Source: Prorocentrum cordatum
Lineage: Eukaryota > Sar > Dinophyceae > Prorocentrales > Prorocentraceae
DNA length: 64,000 bases
Assembly: GCA_963575745.1 (NCBI GenBank)
Contig: CAUYUJ010003614.1
Coordinates: 400,001 to 464,000 of the forward strand
Reading direction: 5' to 3'
The notes below the pieces were generated by a model. That model did not search any database. It was not told the origin of the DNA and worked only from the letters and a program-made list of their open reading frames with translations. The translations under genes and the position numbers were made by a program. Of this stretch, positions 31,019 through 42,865 are shown piece by piece (position 1 is the stretch's first letter; the number at the start of each line of letters is the position of its first letter).

Positions 31019-31460
31019 CCTCCTCCTCCTCCTCCTCCTCCTCCTCCTCCTCCTCCTCCTCCTCCTCGTCCTCGTCCTCGTCCTCCTATATAGGGCCCCC
31101 AGGAGGGGTCGATCGAGAGCTTCGCGGGCTGAGCTCAGCGGCGCGCAGGGAGGGCTGCCCCGTGTGGCTCTCGCCAGGCGCGCCGGCACGAGGGAGTGCC
31201 GCGCGGGCCCCGGATCGAGCCCGCTCGGATGCCGGGCGGGCCACCTTCCCAATGGGTGCCGAGCTGGGAAGCGGGCCTCGGGCGGGCGGCAGTGGGGGTG
31301 CCCCCGCATGATGGGAAGGGAAGGAAAGGCCCCCAAAGGGGCTCTTTAGGACCCCCTTTGGAGCCAGCGCTTGCCTAAAAGGGGCCCCTCCTCCTCCTCC
31401 TCCTCCTCCTCCTCCTCCTCCTCCTCCTCCTCCTCGTCCTCCTAGGGCCCCCAGGAGGGT
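31019..31460. repeat. Repeated (CTC)n-GGGCCCCCAGGAGGG block
   Basis: Two (CTC)n tracts (31019-31086 and 31389-31443) are each followed by TAGGGCCCCCAGGAGGG, so tract and flank were copied together. Confidence 0.75.
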
Positions 31461-32218
31461 GCCTCAAAAGAGACCCCAAAGGGCCCATTAGGGCGCCTTT
31501 GCTTCGCTCCCCAGTGCTGGGTCAGCCTCCATGACCGCCCGCCCGAGGGCCAGGCCGGGGCCACGCATCGAAGAGATCGGGGCGCGGCGGTGCCCGGGCA
31601 GGTGCCAGCTGCGGGAGACCCTCTCAAGTAGTGAAAAATTCATGGCGGGAGGTTTTTCGCTATTTCAGCCCCCTTGAGGGCCCTTACCAGGCCTCGGGAG
31701 CGTCAAAACACGACTCGGGATGAAAATCCGGTCCTGGGGAAGAGGTTCAGACCTCGGGGGGTCGACGTAATGAAAAAATTATGACGTCGGGGGTCTGGGG
31801 AGCACGGAGCGGGCTGGCGGATCAGAAGCGGCCGCGCGCAGGAGTCAGTCCCGACCCCTTCGCCAAGGCCAAGTTCTCATCCCGAGCAGCTCTTGGGCGG
31901 TCCCGTGGCCCGAGCTCCTGCACCTGCGGGCCGAAACTCGAGGACATCACCGCCTCGATCTGTTCGAAACGTCGGCTGCTCTCTGGGAGCGGGGTGGGAG
32001 GGGCAAACCCGCTGCACGCAGGCCCTGGAGGCGGCGCGAGGGAGTGGCCCCCTGGCCAGCCCAGGAGGAGGAGGAGGAGGAGGAGGAGGAGGAGGAGGAG
32101 GAGGAGGGGGCCGCTGTGCGCACAGCAGGACCCCATGGGCCGACGTGAGGGTTTGTCGAAGCCTGGCTGGTGGTGAAGGCTTTTCAGAGGCCTCATGTCC
32201 GAGGCCTGATTTCTAGAG
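31461..32218. other. No gene identified
   Basis: Contains fragments of the GTCGACGTAATG/GATGACGTCGGGGG repeat related to 60068 and a (GGA)n tract at 32064-32107. Confidence 0.4.
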
Positions 32219-32418
32219 GCCTCCTAGATGGGGTCGGGGGATCGGGCCGCATCGGCGATGCATCGGCGATGCACTGGCGATGCATCGTTGACGTCGGCGA
32301 TGCGTCGGCGACGTCGACGCGAAGCGAATCGGGCTGCACATCGAGCTGCATCGCCTATGCATCGGCGATGCGGCGCAATCCTCCGACCCCATCAACTCCG
32401 ACCCCATCTAGGAGGGCT
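32219..32418. repeat. Foldback repeat, no duplication found
   Basis: Arms CCTCCTAGATGGGGTCGG and its complement CCGACCCCATC...TAGGAGG enclose GCATCGGCGATGC minisatellite-like units, which are themselves near-palindromic. About 198 bp, like other foldbacks here. Flanking 5-mers do not match. Confidence 0.65.
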
Positions 32419-33402
32419 GGAATTTCGCGAATCATATTAAACGTGAAATGAGATCTTGCCGTTCCAGCGTTGCTGTCCAGAGGCTGGGCCAGGGCGCACG
32501 GGCGAACGCCCTGTCTGCAGCGCTCCCTTCTGGCTTGAGCCATGCCCGATGTCTGAGGCTTTCCCCAACCAGTCCAACGCCCGGGGGGGTGGGGGCCGAT
32601 ATTGGCCTCAGCCCCAGGACCGTCAAGAGACGGCTCGGGATGGGAAGCCAGGCCGCAATAAGGTGGTTTCGGTGCCTCTGGGGGTCCACGTTGAAAAAGA
32701 GTCACGACGTCGGAGGTACGAGACGGATGCTTTCCATTCCAAGCCATGATCCGACCAAAAAGGGGCGGGCCGGTCAAGGCTCGATTAGCTCGCGGCCTCA
32801 ATGGCGGCAAAGAAAAACAAGCGTGCTTCAGCTTGGTTCATCGGGAGGGGGGATCTACACTCCTCGGTTATTCGATCCGTTTTACTTGTTTAAGGATTCG
32901 CCAACGGGCTTCGCACGTCGAGTTGCACGATGCACAGTTACCTTCGCGCCCTCGCGAGACCTTCTGGAAATCCAGTCAAGCCTTTCAGGCGTGAGTAGTT
33001 TTCCTCTTCCAACGACCTCCGTCCCCTTCGGGGAAAAGTCTACCCCTCCCCCTACCCACTACCCGTGGACCTGGACGGGGGGGGGGGCGCGATGTGTCAG
33101 ATGATCTTTGTGGGCCCTGGCGAGAAGGCCAAACTCATTGATTATGCCACACATTTCGGCCGCAAATTGACCTCTTGGGCGGTGTGGGAGGGGGCAACGC
33201 TAATTAAGTACGGTCTCTCTTTGATCGATCTTCTCCAAGATGGCCCCAAGATGGCCCCAGAGGCTGACAAAGGTGCCCCAAGACGCCCCCCGAGAGGCTC
33301 CCAAGAAACCCCTGAGAGGCCTGAAGATGCCTCCCAGACACCCTAGACGCCCACGAGGCTCCCAGGACCGATAGGCATCCTAGAGGGCCCTGGCCTTTCT
33401 GC
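32419..33402. other. No gene identified
   Basis: Mixed sequence; 33240-33360 is the degenerate GGCCCCAAGA/GAGGC type seen elsewhere. Nothing coding recognised. Confidence 0.4.
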
Positions 33403-33411
33403 ACGCCCTCC

Positions 33412-33443
<32 letters not shown>

Positions 33444-33732
33444 CTCTTCTTCCTCCTCCTCCTCCTCCTCCTCCGCCTATTCCTCCTCCTTCCTCCCCCT
33501 CCACCTCCCCCTCCCCCTCTCCCTCTCCCTCCCCCTCCCCTCCCCCTCCCCCTCCTCCCTCCTCCTCCCCCCTCCTCCTCTCCTCCTCCTCCTCCTCCTC
33601 CTCCTCCTCCTCCTCCTCCTCCTCCTCCTCCTCCTCCTCCTCCTCCTCCTCCTCCTCCTCCTCCTCCTCCTCCTCCTCCTCCTCCTCCTCCTCCTCCTCC
33701 TCCTCCTCCTCCTCCTCCTCCTCCTGCTCCTC
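33403..33732. repeat. Long (CTC)n polypyrimidine tract
   Basis: About 330 bp almost free of purines on the plus strand, with a pure CTC core of about 140 bp at 33582-33724. Frames through it give poly-Glu or poly-Gly and are not genes. Confidence 0.97.
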
Positions 33733-35737
33733 CCACGATTCCTCCTCGATCCTTCCCCTCTCGGGGTATGACGTCTTACCCAGCCCTGTATTCCACTGCA
33801 TGCTCCTTCACATCCCTGATCAATGCAACTCGTCTGGACATCGTTTCTGGATGGGCTGGTGGGGTTGCTTTTTTTGTTAGCAGCCGCAGGCGAGAGCGCT
33901 GGCGGCGAGTAAGGTCCAAGCGGGCCGCGCGAGCGCCTAATTGACGGGCCAATAGCCTAAGATGGCGGGCCGGCGGGAGGGGGGTGCGGGCTGCAGCTGC
34001 CAGGTACCAGGCACAGTGCCAACCAGGAGCGCGCACATGCACGATTAGCCAACCGGAGTTGGGGCGCAGCCAAAATGGCGCGGGAATGGTACCAGGGTGT
34101 GGCAGGCCACCACTAGCACACTGCAAGCTACCAGGAGACCATGCTGGCCAGAGACTGGTGCGTAGGGTGGCGCCACCGAAGTCGCACACCGAGACTCCTG
34201 AAGGGGATCAGATCCTGCATACAGCCGCCCGTGGAGTGATGCCGGGCCGCCCGCGAAGTAGCCAGGATAACGATGGCAGTAGTTGGCACCGTAGTCGCCT
34301 GAACCACCGGATCTGGTGGGGTTGCGCGAAGCGTCTAGACTTGACGAACCTTCATCTCCAGCCGCGAGGCGCGATTGATTCCGCACTCGCGTGGGTATCC
34401 CAAACCTTCAACGTCCCGTTTTCCCCCAACGTGGACCCCCCCGGAGGTCTGGACCCGTTCCCTGGGACCCGCCCCGAGCCGGACCTGGGCGGGCCCCCCG
34501 GGCACACCGAGAATTGCCCAGCAAGAGTGTTCCTCCGCGATTTAGTCAACGCAAATGAAGGTACCCTGTCCCGCAGAGGTCTGAACCAGAAAAACGATCC
34601 CCGCCCCCACAAGGAAAGCCTTGACCTCGTCGGCCGATCTACCCGTTTCAAGAAATCCGCCACCGCGCGCGCAGCGGTGGGAGTGTGTCGGGCCTGTCTT
34701 CTTTCAGATCCTTCTTCTTCTGAAGCGCTCAAGTTGAACCCCCCCCAGATGCATCGAACCCAGAGCGCATCCATTTTGAGATCCACATCCCTGCGCCGTT
34801 GGCCTCCCCAAAAAATATATGTGCCCAAATACAAAGCAAACGGGCGCACGATCCCACGGACCCTACCACCTGCCCGGCGCTTGCCCGCCCCTCCCTTCCG
34901 TCGTTTCCCCACGGCGGCGCTTCTCGGCCCCCTGTCGGTCAAGGTGGTCTCCACCCCGGCCCCAGGCTTCCTCGGAAACTGACGCCGTGCGGCTTGACGG
35001 GCGCCCGCAAAGGCGACGATACGCCTCCCAGGACGCCTACGAGAGGCTAAAGAAAGCCAGAGCAGCAATTTTCGCGTTCTCGCCTCGTTCGCCTTCACAA
35101 CGCCCACGACGACCTCAAACGCCCCGGAACAGTTCCAAGACGGCATAGGAGGCCCCCGCGACGCTCCCGAGAGGCCCCCCAAACGCCCCACAGACGCTGT
35201 CGAGAAGCCCGAAGAAGTCGAAGCCCCCAACAAGTCCACACGAAGCTTCACGAGGCCTTCCAGGGCACCCTCAGAAGCCCCAGTCCCCGAGAATCGCTTC
35301 AGAAACCCCGCGATACTTCCCGAGAGCCTCCCCGAAAGGCTCCGAAGAGACCCTCGAGAGGCCTGGTGACTGGGCCGACACATGCAGCATGCTACGTCGA
35401 CAAAGGCTGCCTTTCATGTGGACGCGCACGCGCAGCCCAGGCGCGATGCTACGCGGCTGCTGCTTCGCGTGCAGCGCTGTCGGGCTGCGCCCGAATGCGT
35501 TCGGCGCCTCGCGCTTCGCCGATCTTCGCGCTGAAGAGCTCGAACCACGCGTGTTCTGCCATGGCGGCTTCGCGAAGTCCGCGCATCGACTTGTTCTCCC
35601 CGCCTCCTTTCCCACCCCGCCGGAAAACGTCATGGGTGGCGCCCGCCCGCACGGATTGCGCTTCAGGCTGGGTCCCGCCCGAGACACGCGCATCGTCGAG
35701 CATCGAATGTGCGCGTCTTGCCGAACAACACACTCCT
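33733..35737. other. No recognised gene
   Basis: A 332-codon plus frame (33984-34982) includes DISQ-like and HCKLPGDHAGQRLVRRVA stretches with more balanced composition than usual here, but nothing is recognised. 34400-34620 shows relics of the repeat at 60068. 35150-35370 is the degenerate CCCCCAAG-type sequence. Confidence 0.4.
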
Positions 35738-36300
35738 CTAGAATGTGTCACTCAGACGCAGGATCCCTCCTGCGAGCCGATGCAACTCTTCGGTCATTGG
35801 ACGTCCGAGCATACCCTGCACAACCGCGTCGAGCTCCGCAGGCGAGCGTCTGAGCCGTCCGCCCGCCGCTTCTTCAGGGTCTGGCGGGCGAGCCCTCTTC
35901 CAGAGTCTCGTGTCGCAGTTGCAGCACCAAGGTCGGTGAAGGGTGCGGGCCCCGGACGAAAAACCTTCGGCGAGCACGGCCTGGGGATGCTGCCGCTCTC
36001 CGCATGGCGCACGCGCGAGGGCGCGAAGCACCCCTTCATCTGCGACTCCGTGTTCGGGATGTCCTCGAAGGCGCTGGCGTCCACGAGGATGCTGTCCGTT
36101 TCTCCCAGTCGCCGCGTGCACCGTGGAAAACTGACAATCGGCTCGACGGGGAATCCTCGTCGCACGGTGTCGATGTTCTTCCCTTCGCCTAAGTACCACG
36201 ACCCAACGCCCAAATTCAGCGGAACCCAATGGGGGTACGCTGGAATCAACCCCACGAACACGTTCCGAGTCGCTACGACCTAACGGGCACGCCGCAACGA
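35738..36300 (-). pseudogene. Hypothetical reading frame, one shift
   Basis: Minus-strand frames here have protein-like composition. The first (36261-35794) reads VGLIPAYPHWVPLNLGVGSW, VRRGFPVEPIVSF and ILVDASAFEDIPNTESQ. The second, better in the 3' half (to 35738), reads RPWCCNCDTRLWKRARPPDP, PAELDAVVQGMLGRPMTEEL and ends LRLSDTF. One shift near 35950 would join them. I do not recognise the family and see no signal peptide or catalytic motif. It may be an exon or a retrocopy; the chance of an artefact in GC-rich DNA is substantial. Confidence 0.25.
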
Positions 36301-37877
36301 TGACACTGTACGGTAAGGCAACGGGCCAGGAAGAGAGGCGGAACTGAAGAAAGTGTCTCGGACGCACGCAGGTACCTAGGGCAGAGAAGGCGGGCACTCA
36401 ATCAGAAGGTGAAGCAGAATGGGGTGGACGGAGAGGAGAGAGGAGACATGGGAGGACTCACCCACCATCCCTCTGTCTTCGGGCCCACACATTTCCTGCA
36501 AGCATGGGCCCCAAAAGGATTACAAATCGTATGCTGCAATTCCTGTGGTTCAATGTGTGCGGTGCGAAGCGAATGATTCTATCAGTGTCGTGCAGAAAGT
36601 GTGTCGCACAATTCCATGCATGTCATGCCGCTCTGCAGCCTCGCCGGGCCGCAGTCGCAAGCGCGGTGGCGGATGTGCGCGCCAGCGCAGCCGGACAAGT
36701 GGGGATGGCTGGCGTCTCCTTCGGGGCTCGCGGCGCCCGTCCCCGTGGACAGGCCCAGACTCCCGACGCCGACGTCGGGATCCCTCCACCGGGACCCGTG
36801 GTCGCACACGTACATATTGTTGGACGGTCCCAGGGTCCCAGGGTCCAGCGAGAGCCCCGAGAGGCCGAATATCGCCAAGCACCTCCCGTCGTGTTCCTGT
36901 TCGCGGCGCGAGGAGGTCTGGGCTGGGGGATGCCGGGGCGGGTGGGGGGGATGGGAATGCAGACACAAGGAAAGGCGACACCACGTCCACCACCAGCGCG
37001 GGGAGCCTTAGAGGTTCCTTCTGGTGGTGTGGTCCCCCCCCTCTCTCACTCGAGACACCCCCTATCCCAGCTCGGGGACCAGACTTGCGATGTCCCTATT
37101 TGTTCAACACGGTGCCCCCATTAGTCTCGGCCCCTTCATTCCCCGATGCCCTTTCTTTAGGTCTGAATGCTTTTGTTGACGGTCCCGGGGCCTGGCGAAG
37201 GCCCCCAGATTGTGCGCACTCTGGGGGTCAGAACTATTGGATGGGGCGGGCAGGAGGGGAGGCAACAGGGGAAAGCAAGATGGGAGAACAAGGTCAGATT
37301 GCTTTGGCGAGCTGCCCCCCGCGGCTACGGTCAATATCAGACTGGTCTGGTGAGTAGTTCCCCGCGGTTGCGGTCAAGACTGTCTTGCGCTGGCGACACG
37401 TCCCCCGTCCCCGTTCCCCGTCCAATAGAGAAGGCACAGAGCCCCCAGAGGCCGAGAACTTCCAAAAACCTCCAGTAATGATTTCTGTGACGACGCGAGA
37501 AGGTCTGCGTGGTCCTCCTCGCTGGAGGTGCCTCCCCTGGCAGTGCTGGTGTGGCCCTCCCTGCCTCCGAGGACGTGGGCAATATTCATATCAAAGTACA
37601 CCGCGTCTTGGACTTTCTCGAAAGGGGCCCCAAAAGGCCCAGACGCAGAGGATACGCTCAACAACCGAGCCTCTTAGGGACCAGAGACTTACCAAGGATT
37701 CCAAGGAGGCCACCAAGGCCTCCTGAACACCTCTCACGACGCCCCAGAGGGACCGGGACCCACTCACTCACTCACTTAATCACTCATAAGCCATACGCCG
37801 TCCGCGCGTGAGCAGGAACACAGACTCAAACAACGACGCGAAATGGAGGGAGAAACACCGCGCCGGCTAAGTGGATC
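36301..37877. other. No gene identified
   Basis: GC-rich mixed DNA. Open frames of 200-310 codons overlap in several phases and show no domain. Confidence 0.4.
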
Positions 37878-38052
37878 AAGAGGAGGAGGAGGAGGAGGAG
37901 GAGGAGGAGGAGGAGGAGGAGGAGGAGGAGGAGGAGGAGGGAGGAGGAGGAGGAGGAGGAGGAGGAGAGGAGGAGGAGAGGAGGAGGAGGAGGAGGAGGG
38001 AGGAGGAGGAGGAGGAGGAGAAGGAGGAGGAGGAGGAGGAGGAGGAGGAGGG
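37878..38052. repeat. (GGA)n tract
   Basis: About 175 bp, purine-only apart from a few interruptions. Confidence 0.97.
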
Positions 38053-38187
38053 CCCCAGGAGTCCCAAACTGGAGCGACAAGCTGGGGGCACCTTGGGTCA
38101 GGGGCACCTTCAGCAACCCCCAAGGGGGGGTGGTCGAAGCCGGTCACGGGCACTAAATATGGGGATAATATCAGAAGGTCCCAATAC

Positions 38188-38300
38188 CGCTACTCCCTGG
38201 ACCTCTCCCGGGGTGCGTTCTGACAGAATCTCGAGGCGAATCCAACGGTGGCGACGAGGGCCTCCCAGGAGGCCCCCAAGAGGGGAGAAAACGAAGGGAG
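38188..38300. repeat. Dispersed repeat R3, copy 2
   Basis: Collinear with 3773-3880: GGACCTCTCCCGGGGTGCG, then GCGAATCCAACGGTGGCGAC and a GAGGGCCTCCCAGGAGGCCC end. Confidence 0.75.
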
Positions 38301-38349
38301 GGGTCGCGGTATGATGGGCACCTGGGGCCAGGGGCACCCTTCTAGCAAC

Positions 38350-38640
38350 CCCCAAGCAGAGGCTGGCGCCCAAACGCTCGCCGCCGGCCTCCGGCGCGCC
38401 ACCGCCGTCGGCCGGCGCCGCCGGCCCACCAGCCGACGGCCCAGCTGGCCACCAGCCGGCCACCAGTCGCTGCTGCTCCAGCATGCTGGCCGCGGCCGCC
38501 AGCATGTTGCCGGCCGCCGCGGCCAGCGCGCTGCCGTCCAGGTCCAGCGCGCCTGCTTTGGGAAGGCAGGCACAGACGTGGCCAGGGCGCCGAAAAGAAG
38601 GGCCGCTTTGGGCCCAGGATCGCTTCGGTTTTCGGGTCGC
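38350..38640 (-). CDS. Exon-like Ala-rich segment, uncertain
   Basis: A minus-strand frame (within 38715-38110) reads VCACLPKAGALDLDGSALAA, AGNMLAAAASMLEQQRLVAG and WWPAGPSAGG, then an Ala/Gly/Pro-rich stretch. The helical-looking middle segment is more protein-like than its surroundings. There are no start, domain or homologue I can name. The 3' side runs into repeat R3, so only a fragment can be real. Confidence 0.2.
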
Positions 38641-39362
38641 GCCGTAACCTGTTTGTGAGCGTTGTCTTATTCGGGCGGAAGGGGGGGGTATAGGGGGGGG
38701 TCTGGCTCTGGACATCTGCTCAATGCGACTTTTTGCAGCAGTGCGTCACTGGGGGGGGGGACCCCACCGGCTTGAAACAAGCGCCAAACAAAGCCAAGAT
38801 CTACTCCACCGGGGGCGGGGGACAGGGGGTGCGAGGGCCCGTGCCGATCGGCAAGTCAAGGAACAAGAACACGATGACCTTAGATTTATGTCGTGGAACC
38901 TGTTTGTGGCCTAGGCCTGCCGTGGCCAGAACCGCCCTCTCGTTCCTTGTTGTGCGCAGTATGCGTTCCTCACGATAGAGCGCGATGACTGTGCCGCCGC
39001 GGCATGCATCTGGAGGGGGGGCTGGCAGCCTCGCCGCCGCGGAGCAAAATCACGACTGACTGGTTTTGACGACCTTGTACCTCGGGGGGGGGGAAAGAGG
39101 AGGGAGGAGGAGGAGAGGAGGAGGAGGAGGAGAGGAGGAAGAGGAGGAGGAGGAGGAGGAGGAGGAGGAGGAGGAGGAGGAAGAGGAGGAGGGGGGGGGG
39201 GTCGTGCCCCGCGGACGGTCGAGAAACGAACTGGGGACGAGAAGCCAGCCCGTCCCAGGGAGTGGGCCCAGAGCCTGGACCTCCTTGGGCCCACGCAGGT
39301 GGAAGACAGACACGACATCCGCGGTCTGCAGCGGAGTGGATAACATATAGCTGATGGGGGAA
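38641..39362. other. No gene; (GGA)n at 39096-39196
   Basis: Two runs of G (8-10) near 38690 and 38750 and a purine tract at 39096-39196. Nothing coding recognised. Confidence 0.5.
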
Positions 39363-39566
39363 TAGGGGAACACAAAGTGACATAGACATAAAAACTCGGA
39401 GGTCCGCGCGGATTTCTCGGATCGGCGCTGGACCCCCCTCCCTGGCGCGCGGAGCGCGCCAGGGGCGGCACCGGAGGCGTCGCCAGGGGACCCCAGCGCC
39501 GATCCGAGAAATCCGCGCGGACCTCCGAGTTTTTATGTTTATGTCACTTTTTGTTCCCCCAGGGAA
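39358..39566. mobile_element. Foldback element F1, GGGAA duplication (youngest copy)
   Basis: The element is 39363-39561 (199 bp). The left arm is TAGGGGAACACAAAGTGACA, continuing with AAAACTCGGAGGTCCGCGCG and GATTTCTCGGATCGGCGCTG. The right arm mirrors it and ends TGTCACTTTTTGTTCCCCCA. Arms of about 80 bp differ at only a few positions. The centre is another hairpin, CTGGCGCGC-GGA-GCGCGCCAG. GGGAA at 39358-39362 is repeated exactly at 39562-39566. No coding capacity. Confidence 0.92.
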
Positions 39567-41405
39567 AGGATCGGGCCGGACGAAGCGGCGGGGGAGGGGG
39601 GGAATGGAAAGGGGGGAGACGAAATCTGCCGCCCACGGCTGGTCTCAGCTCCGCCGCCCGGTCCTTTCCTCCATGCACGGCCGTCTCCAGAGCCAGGAGC
39701 CAGTCGGTGCCGGGAATACCAAGTGCATGCAGCCGACTCGCTGGCCTCGCTTCTGCTATCCTCCCTCTTTCGTTCGGATCGAGAAGAGGGACCCGGACTC
39801 CCTCGTGCCGTGAAACATCACGTCGGACAGACTTTGTCAGTTCCATTTCCCAGGGTCTGGCCAAGCCCCAAGATCATCAGACAACCGACTCGGGAGAAGC
39901 CGGGGCCTTGCTGCCTTGAGGTCCAAACTGCGGAGAACAATAACATGGCGGTGGGAGTCTGGGGGGGGTGCAAAGTAGGAAGAGGATTTGGCCGCATCCG
40001 GCGATGGAGAGGACGAGGGGCTATATCACCATGGAATTGTTGGCCAGCCGACCAGGCCAATTCACGGAGCTCACCTGCCCCGCCAAATAAACACTGCATC
40101 GGCGGGAATCCTCGATGGGATTCTATTTGGCAGAACCCTCGGGTGGCATCACCTCCTTATTCGGAGACGAGTTCGGCGAGCGGCACGGCAACAGCATCTA
40201 TATATATATATATATATATACAAGACTGCAGTGGCGCTTCGCGCCATGCACCTTGGTCCTTGGTATTTGGTATGCAGGCGGAAATGGCAGGAAGGTCGAG
40301 CCGACAATTTAGCGATAACTCCTTGCTGCCTTTTCTGGCATCGCCGTTATAATAATGTTGTTCGTTGTCCTCCCTCCATGCTTATTTTTCCTTATTCTCG
40401 CCATACCCTGGGCATTCTCCCCATCCTCTTCAGCTCTTTTTGCGAGGCTCCTCCTTGGAGAGCCTCTGGGGGCCTTACCAAAGTTCTCAGGCTTTCTTGA
40501 AGCCTTCTGGAGGCCTCCTGGGTGTGTTCTGGGGGCCTCTGGGCCTTCCTAAGGCCAACCTGCCTCTAACCGCGGCCTCCCTGAACGCCCCAGTCACGAT
40601 TTGGAATGCTTCGGAGGGTGTCTTGGGGCCATCTTGGGCCGCCATGGTGCTCTCGTAGGGCCATGTTGGACCCCTGTTGTGCCGTTTTGGGGCTCTCCTG
40701 GACTGCCTGGAAGCCCTTTCGGATGGTTGTGGGGCGATTTTGGAGCCTCCCAGGCGGCTTCGGACGCCTAGGAGACCGCCGTCTTGGAGCGTCGGGAAGC
40801 CGAAAAGAGGAGAACCCCAAATGCACCAAACACCTACATAGAATCGATGATTTTTCCCTCTAGGGGCCTTCTTGGGGGTGCTCTTGGAGGCCTCTTGGTA
40901 CGTTTTGGAGCGATCTTTCGGGGTATGACGGCTTCTTGGAGCGCTCTTGTGCTGTCTTGGGGGTCTCTGGGACGTCTCGGGTGACTCCCCTGATCGCCCT
41001 GGGTGTGCTGCGAAGGCTTGGCAAAACGCCCTGCGAGGCCCCGGGGGACGCTTCGAGGCCCGTCCGGAAGGTCCCAAAGCTGCAGATCCCGGGGGTCCGG
41101 TTTTAGGGGGGGGGGAACGGGTTTTCCCCCCGCCCGGGCTTATAAAAATATAGGAAGAGGAATATGTTGTAAATGTGTATACCAGATTAGGAACGTGAAG
41201 TCAACCAATCTATCGCACACATTAGCGCACCGACGCATTGCAATGACACGACACCTCCCCCGCTGGGAGAGCTGCAGCCATCGCCCCCTCCCTGCGCTCA
41301 CTGGCTTGGTGGGCAGGGAGGGGACGCTGGGAAAAAGGATCGGTCCGGCCGTCAGCGGGGCCGACCAGCGCGACGAAGGGAGGAGGATGACACGGGGGGC
41401 CGAAA
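39567..41405. other. No gene identified
   Basis: Holds a (TA)n at 40198-40220 followed by a 33-bp block (ACAAGACTGCAGTGGCGCTT...) repeated at 51680-51712. About 40440-41070 is degenerate CTTGGGGGCCTC-type sequence. Confidence 0.45.
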
Positions 41406-41595
41406 TAGAGGAACAAAAAAACGGCACAAACCTAAACGCTTGGCGGTCCGCGCAGGCGCGCAGGTTTCTCGGAGTTGAGCTGGACCCCCCTCCCTGGCGC
41501 GCGGGGCGCGCCAGGGGCGGCGCGGGAGGCGCGGCGCAGATCCAAGAGATCAGCGGGGACCCCCAACGTTTATGTTTATGCACTTGTTCCTTCTT
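41406..41595. repeat. Foldback element, family F1, older copy
   Basis: Left end TAGAGGAACAAAAAAACGGC, GCGGTCCGCGC block and the CCCTGGCGCGCGG.GCGCGCCAGG core. The right side ends GTTTATGCACTTGTTCC. Arms are partly decayed and a duplication could not be fixed. Confidence 0.7.
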
Positions 41596-41599
41596 CGAC

Positions 41600-41725
41600 T
41601 CCTCCTCCTCCTCTGCCTCTTTCTCCTCCTCCTCCTCCTCCTCCTCCTCCTCCTCTACCTCCTCCGCCTCCTCCTCCTGCGCCTCCTCCGCCTTCTCCCC
41701 CTCCTCCTCCTTCCCTTCTCGCCTC
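41600..41725. repeat. (CTC)n tract
   Basis: Pyrimidine-rich triplet tract directly after the F1 copy. Confidence 0.9.
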
Positions 41726-41894
41726 TCACCCCCCTCCCCGCTCAGGTCTCTTCCGGGGGCGGGCGGACCCGGGTCAGCGCCAACCCAGGCCAGCCGAGGC
41801 CGTCGAGAACCCAGGCGCCGGCCACGATGTAGCCACGAGGCTCTGGCTCACCGCGGTTCCCACGCCGGGGTTTGCCATTGGCGCTTGCGTTCGA

Positions 41895-42085
41895 GGGCGA
41901 AGACACAGCAGAAAAAACATAATCGCCTGGAACACCCGCGCCAGTTTCTTGGCTCTGCGCTGCCCCCCCCTGGCGGCGCCTCTGGTGCCGCCCCTGGCGC
42001 GCTCCGCGCGCCAAGGAGACGGGCTCAACGCCGATCCAAGCGTGGAGCCCCAAGAATGTATGTTGATGTCGTTGTTTGTTCTTCG
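41895..42085. repeat. Foldback element, family F1, older copy
   Basis: Contains the F1 core in reverse order (GCCCCTGGCGCGCTCCGCGC) with GCGAAGA..AC ends. The arms pair imperfectly. A partial tail (GCGTGGAGCCCCAA) is repeated at about 42160-42205 after a (CT)n tract at 42098-42145. Confidence 0.6.
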
Positions 42086-42239
42086 CGTCCCCCCCGCTCT
42101 CTCTCTCTCTCTCTCTTTATCTCTCTCTCTCTCTCTCTTTCTCTCCAGCGTCGAAACGTCAAATCCGCGTGGAGCCCCAAAACTTGATGTCGGCGCTGTT
42201 TCTGTTGAGTTTCACGCCCCGAATGAATTGCAAGTTCTC

Positions 42240-42865
42240 TGGGACCGAGGGCCGAAATCGAGAACACGGGGCTGGATGGGAAAGCCATGCCTGATCTGGA
42301 AAAGTCACAGACCACATCTTTCAGCTGCAGTCCTCGAGCCAGATCGACCTGCGGGGGCCCCGTGGCAGGCATCCATGCGAAGAGCTGCCCGGTGCAAACG
42401 AAAAGGCGCCGCCAGGATTAGGTCGGACACGTCCTCCTACAGGCGGATTTTGGGCGAAAAATAGAACATAGTCAAAACACGTTCAAACATATATTAAACG
42501 AATAATAAACACATCGTCCCCAGACCATTTTCTACTATTCTGGAATATTCCTCCTGTAGAGGGACACGCCCGGCTTCACGCCAGGATCTCGGGGCAGGAC
42601 CCGCTTGCTTCATGACGAACCCACTTGTCCTCCCCTCCCCTTGCCATCCCTCGGACGCCCATTCCCCGTGCATGTGTCGGTCTCGCGCGTGTGATTTTGT
42701 AAGATGGTCCAAGATGTTCCTCGATGGCCCCCGCCGAGGAACAGGCCGGATATCCCAGGGGCGTGCACCGCACATGCATCCGCCAAGGAGCGTCGTCGAA
42801 GACACGGGCGACCGGAGCCCATGGATACATTAATCAAGGAGGGTGCGCCGCTGGTAACCGCAAGC
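42240..42865. other. No gene identified
   Basis: Mixed DNA without recognised repeats or domains. Confidence 0.35.

Noticed and set aside
29794-31349. Overlapping plus-strand frames of 478 and 505 codons
   Set aside because: Two phases are open together, composition follows the DNA, and they cross a foldback element and a triplet tract.
32219-32418. Foldback with target duplication
   Set aside because: The arms are clear, but flanking bases are part of the inverted repeat (CCTCC/GGAGG) rather than a direct 5-bp repeat.
32537-32560. CTTGAGCCA as another SL relic
   Set aside because: Only the last nine SL positions match (reverse strand); the CCGTAGCC half is absent.
33403-33732. Poly-Glu and poly-Gly proteins over 100 residues
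   Set aside because: Pure products of the (CTC)n tract; the same applies at 37878, 12103, 55096 and 31019.
41406-41600. 5-bp duplication at the 41.4-kb F1 copy
   Set aside because: CGAAA and CGACT agree at only three bases and the right end is not fixed; called a repeat only.
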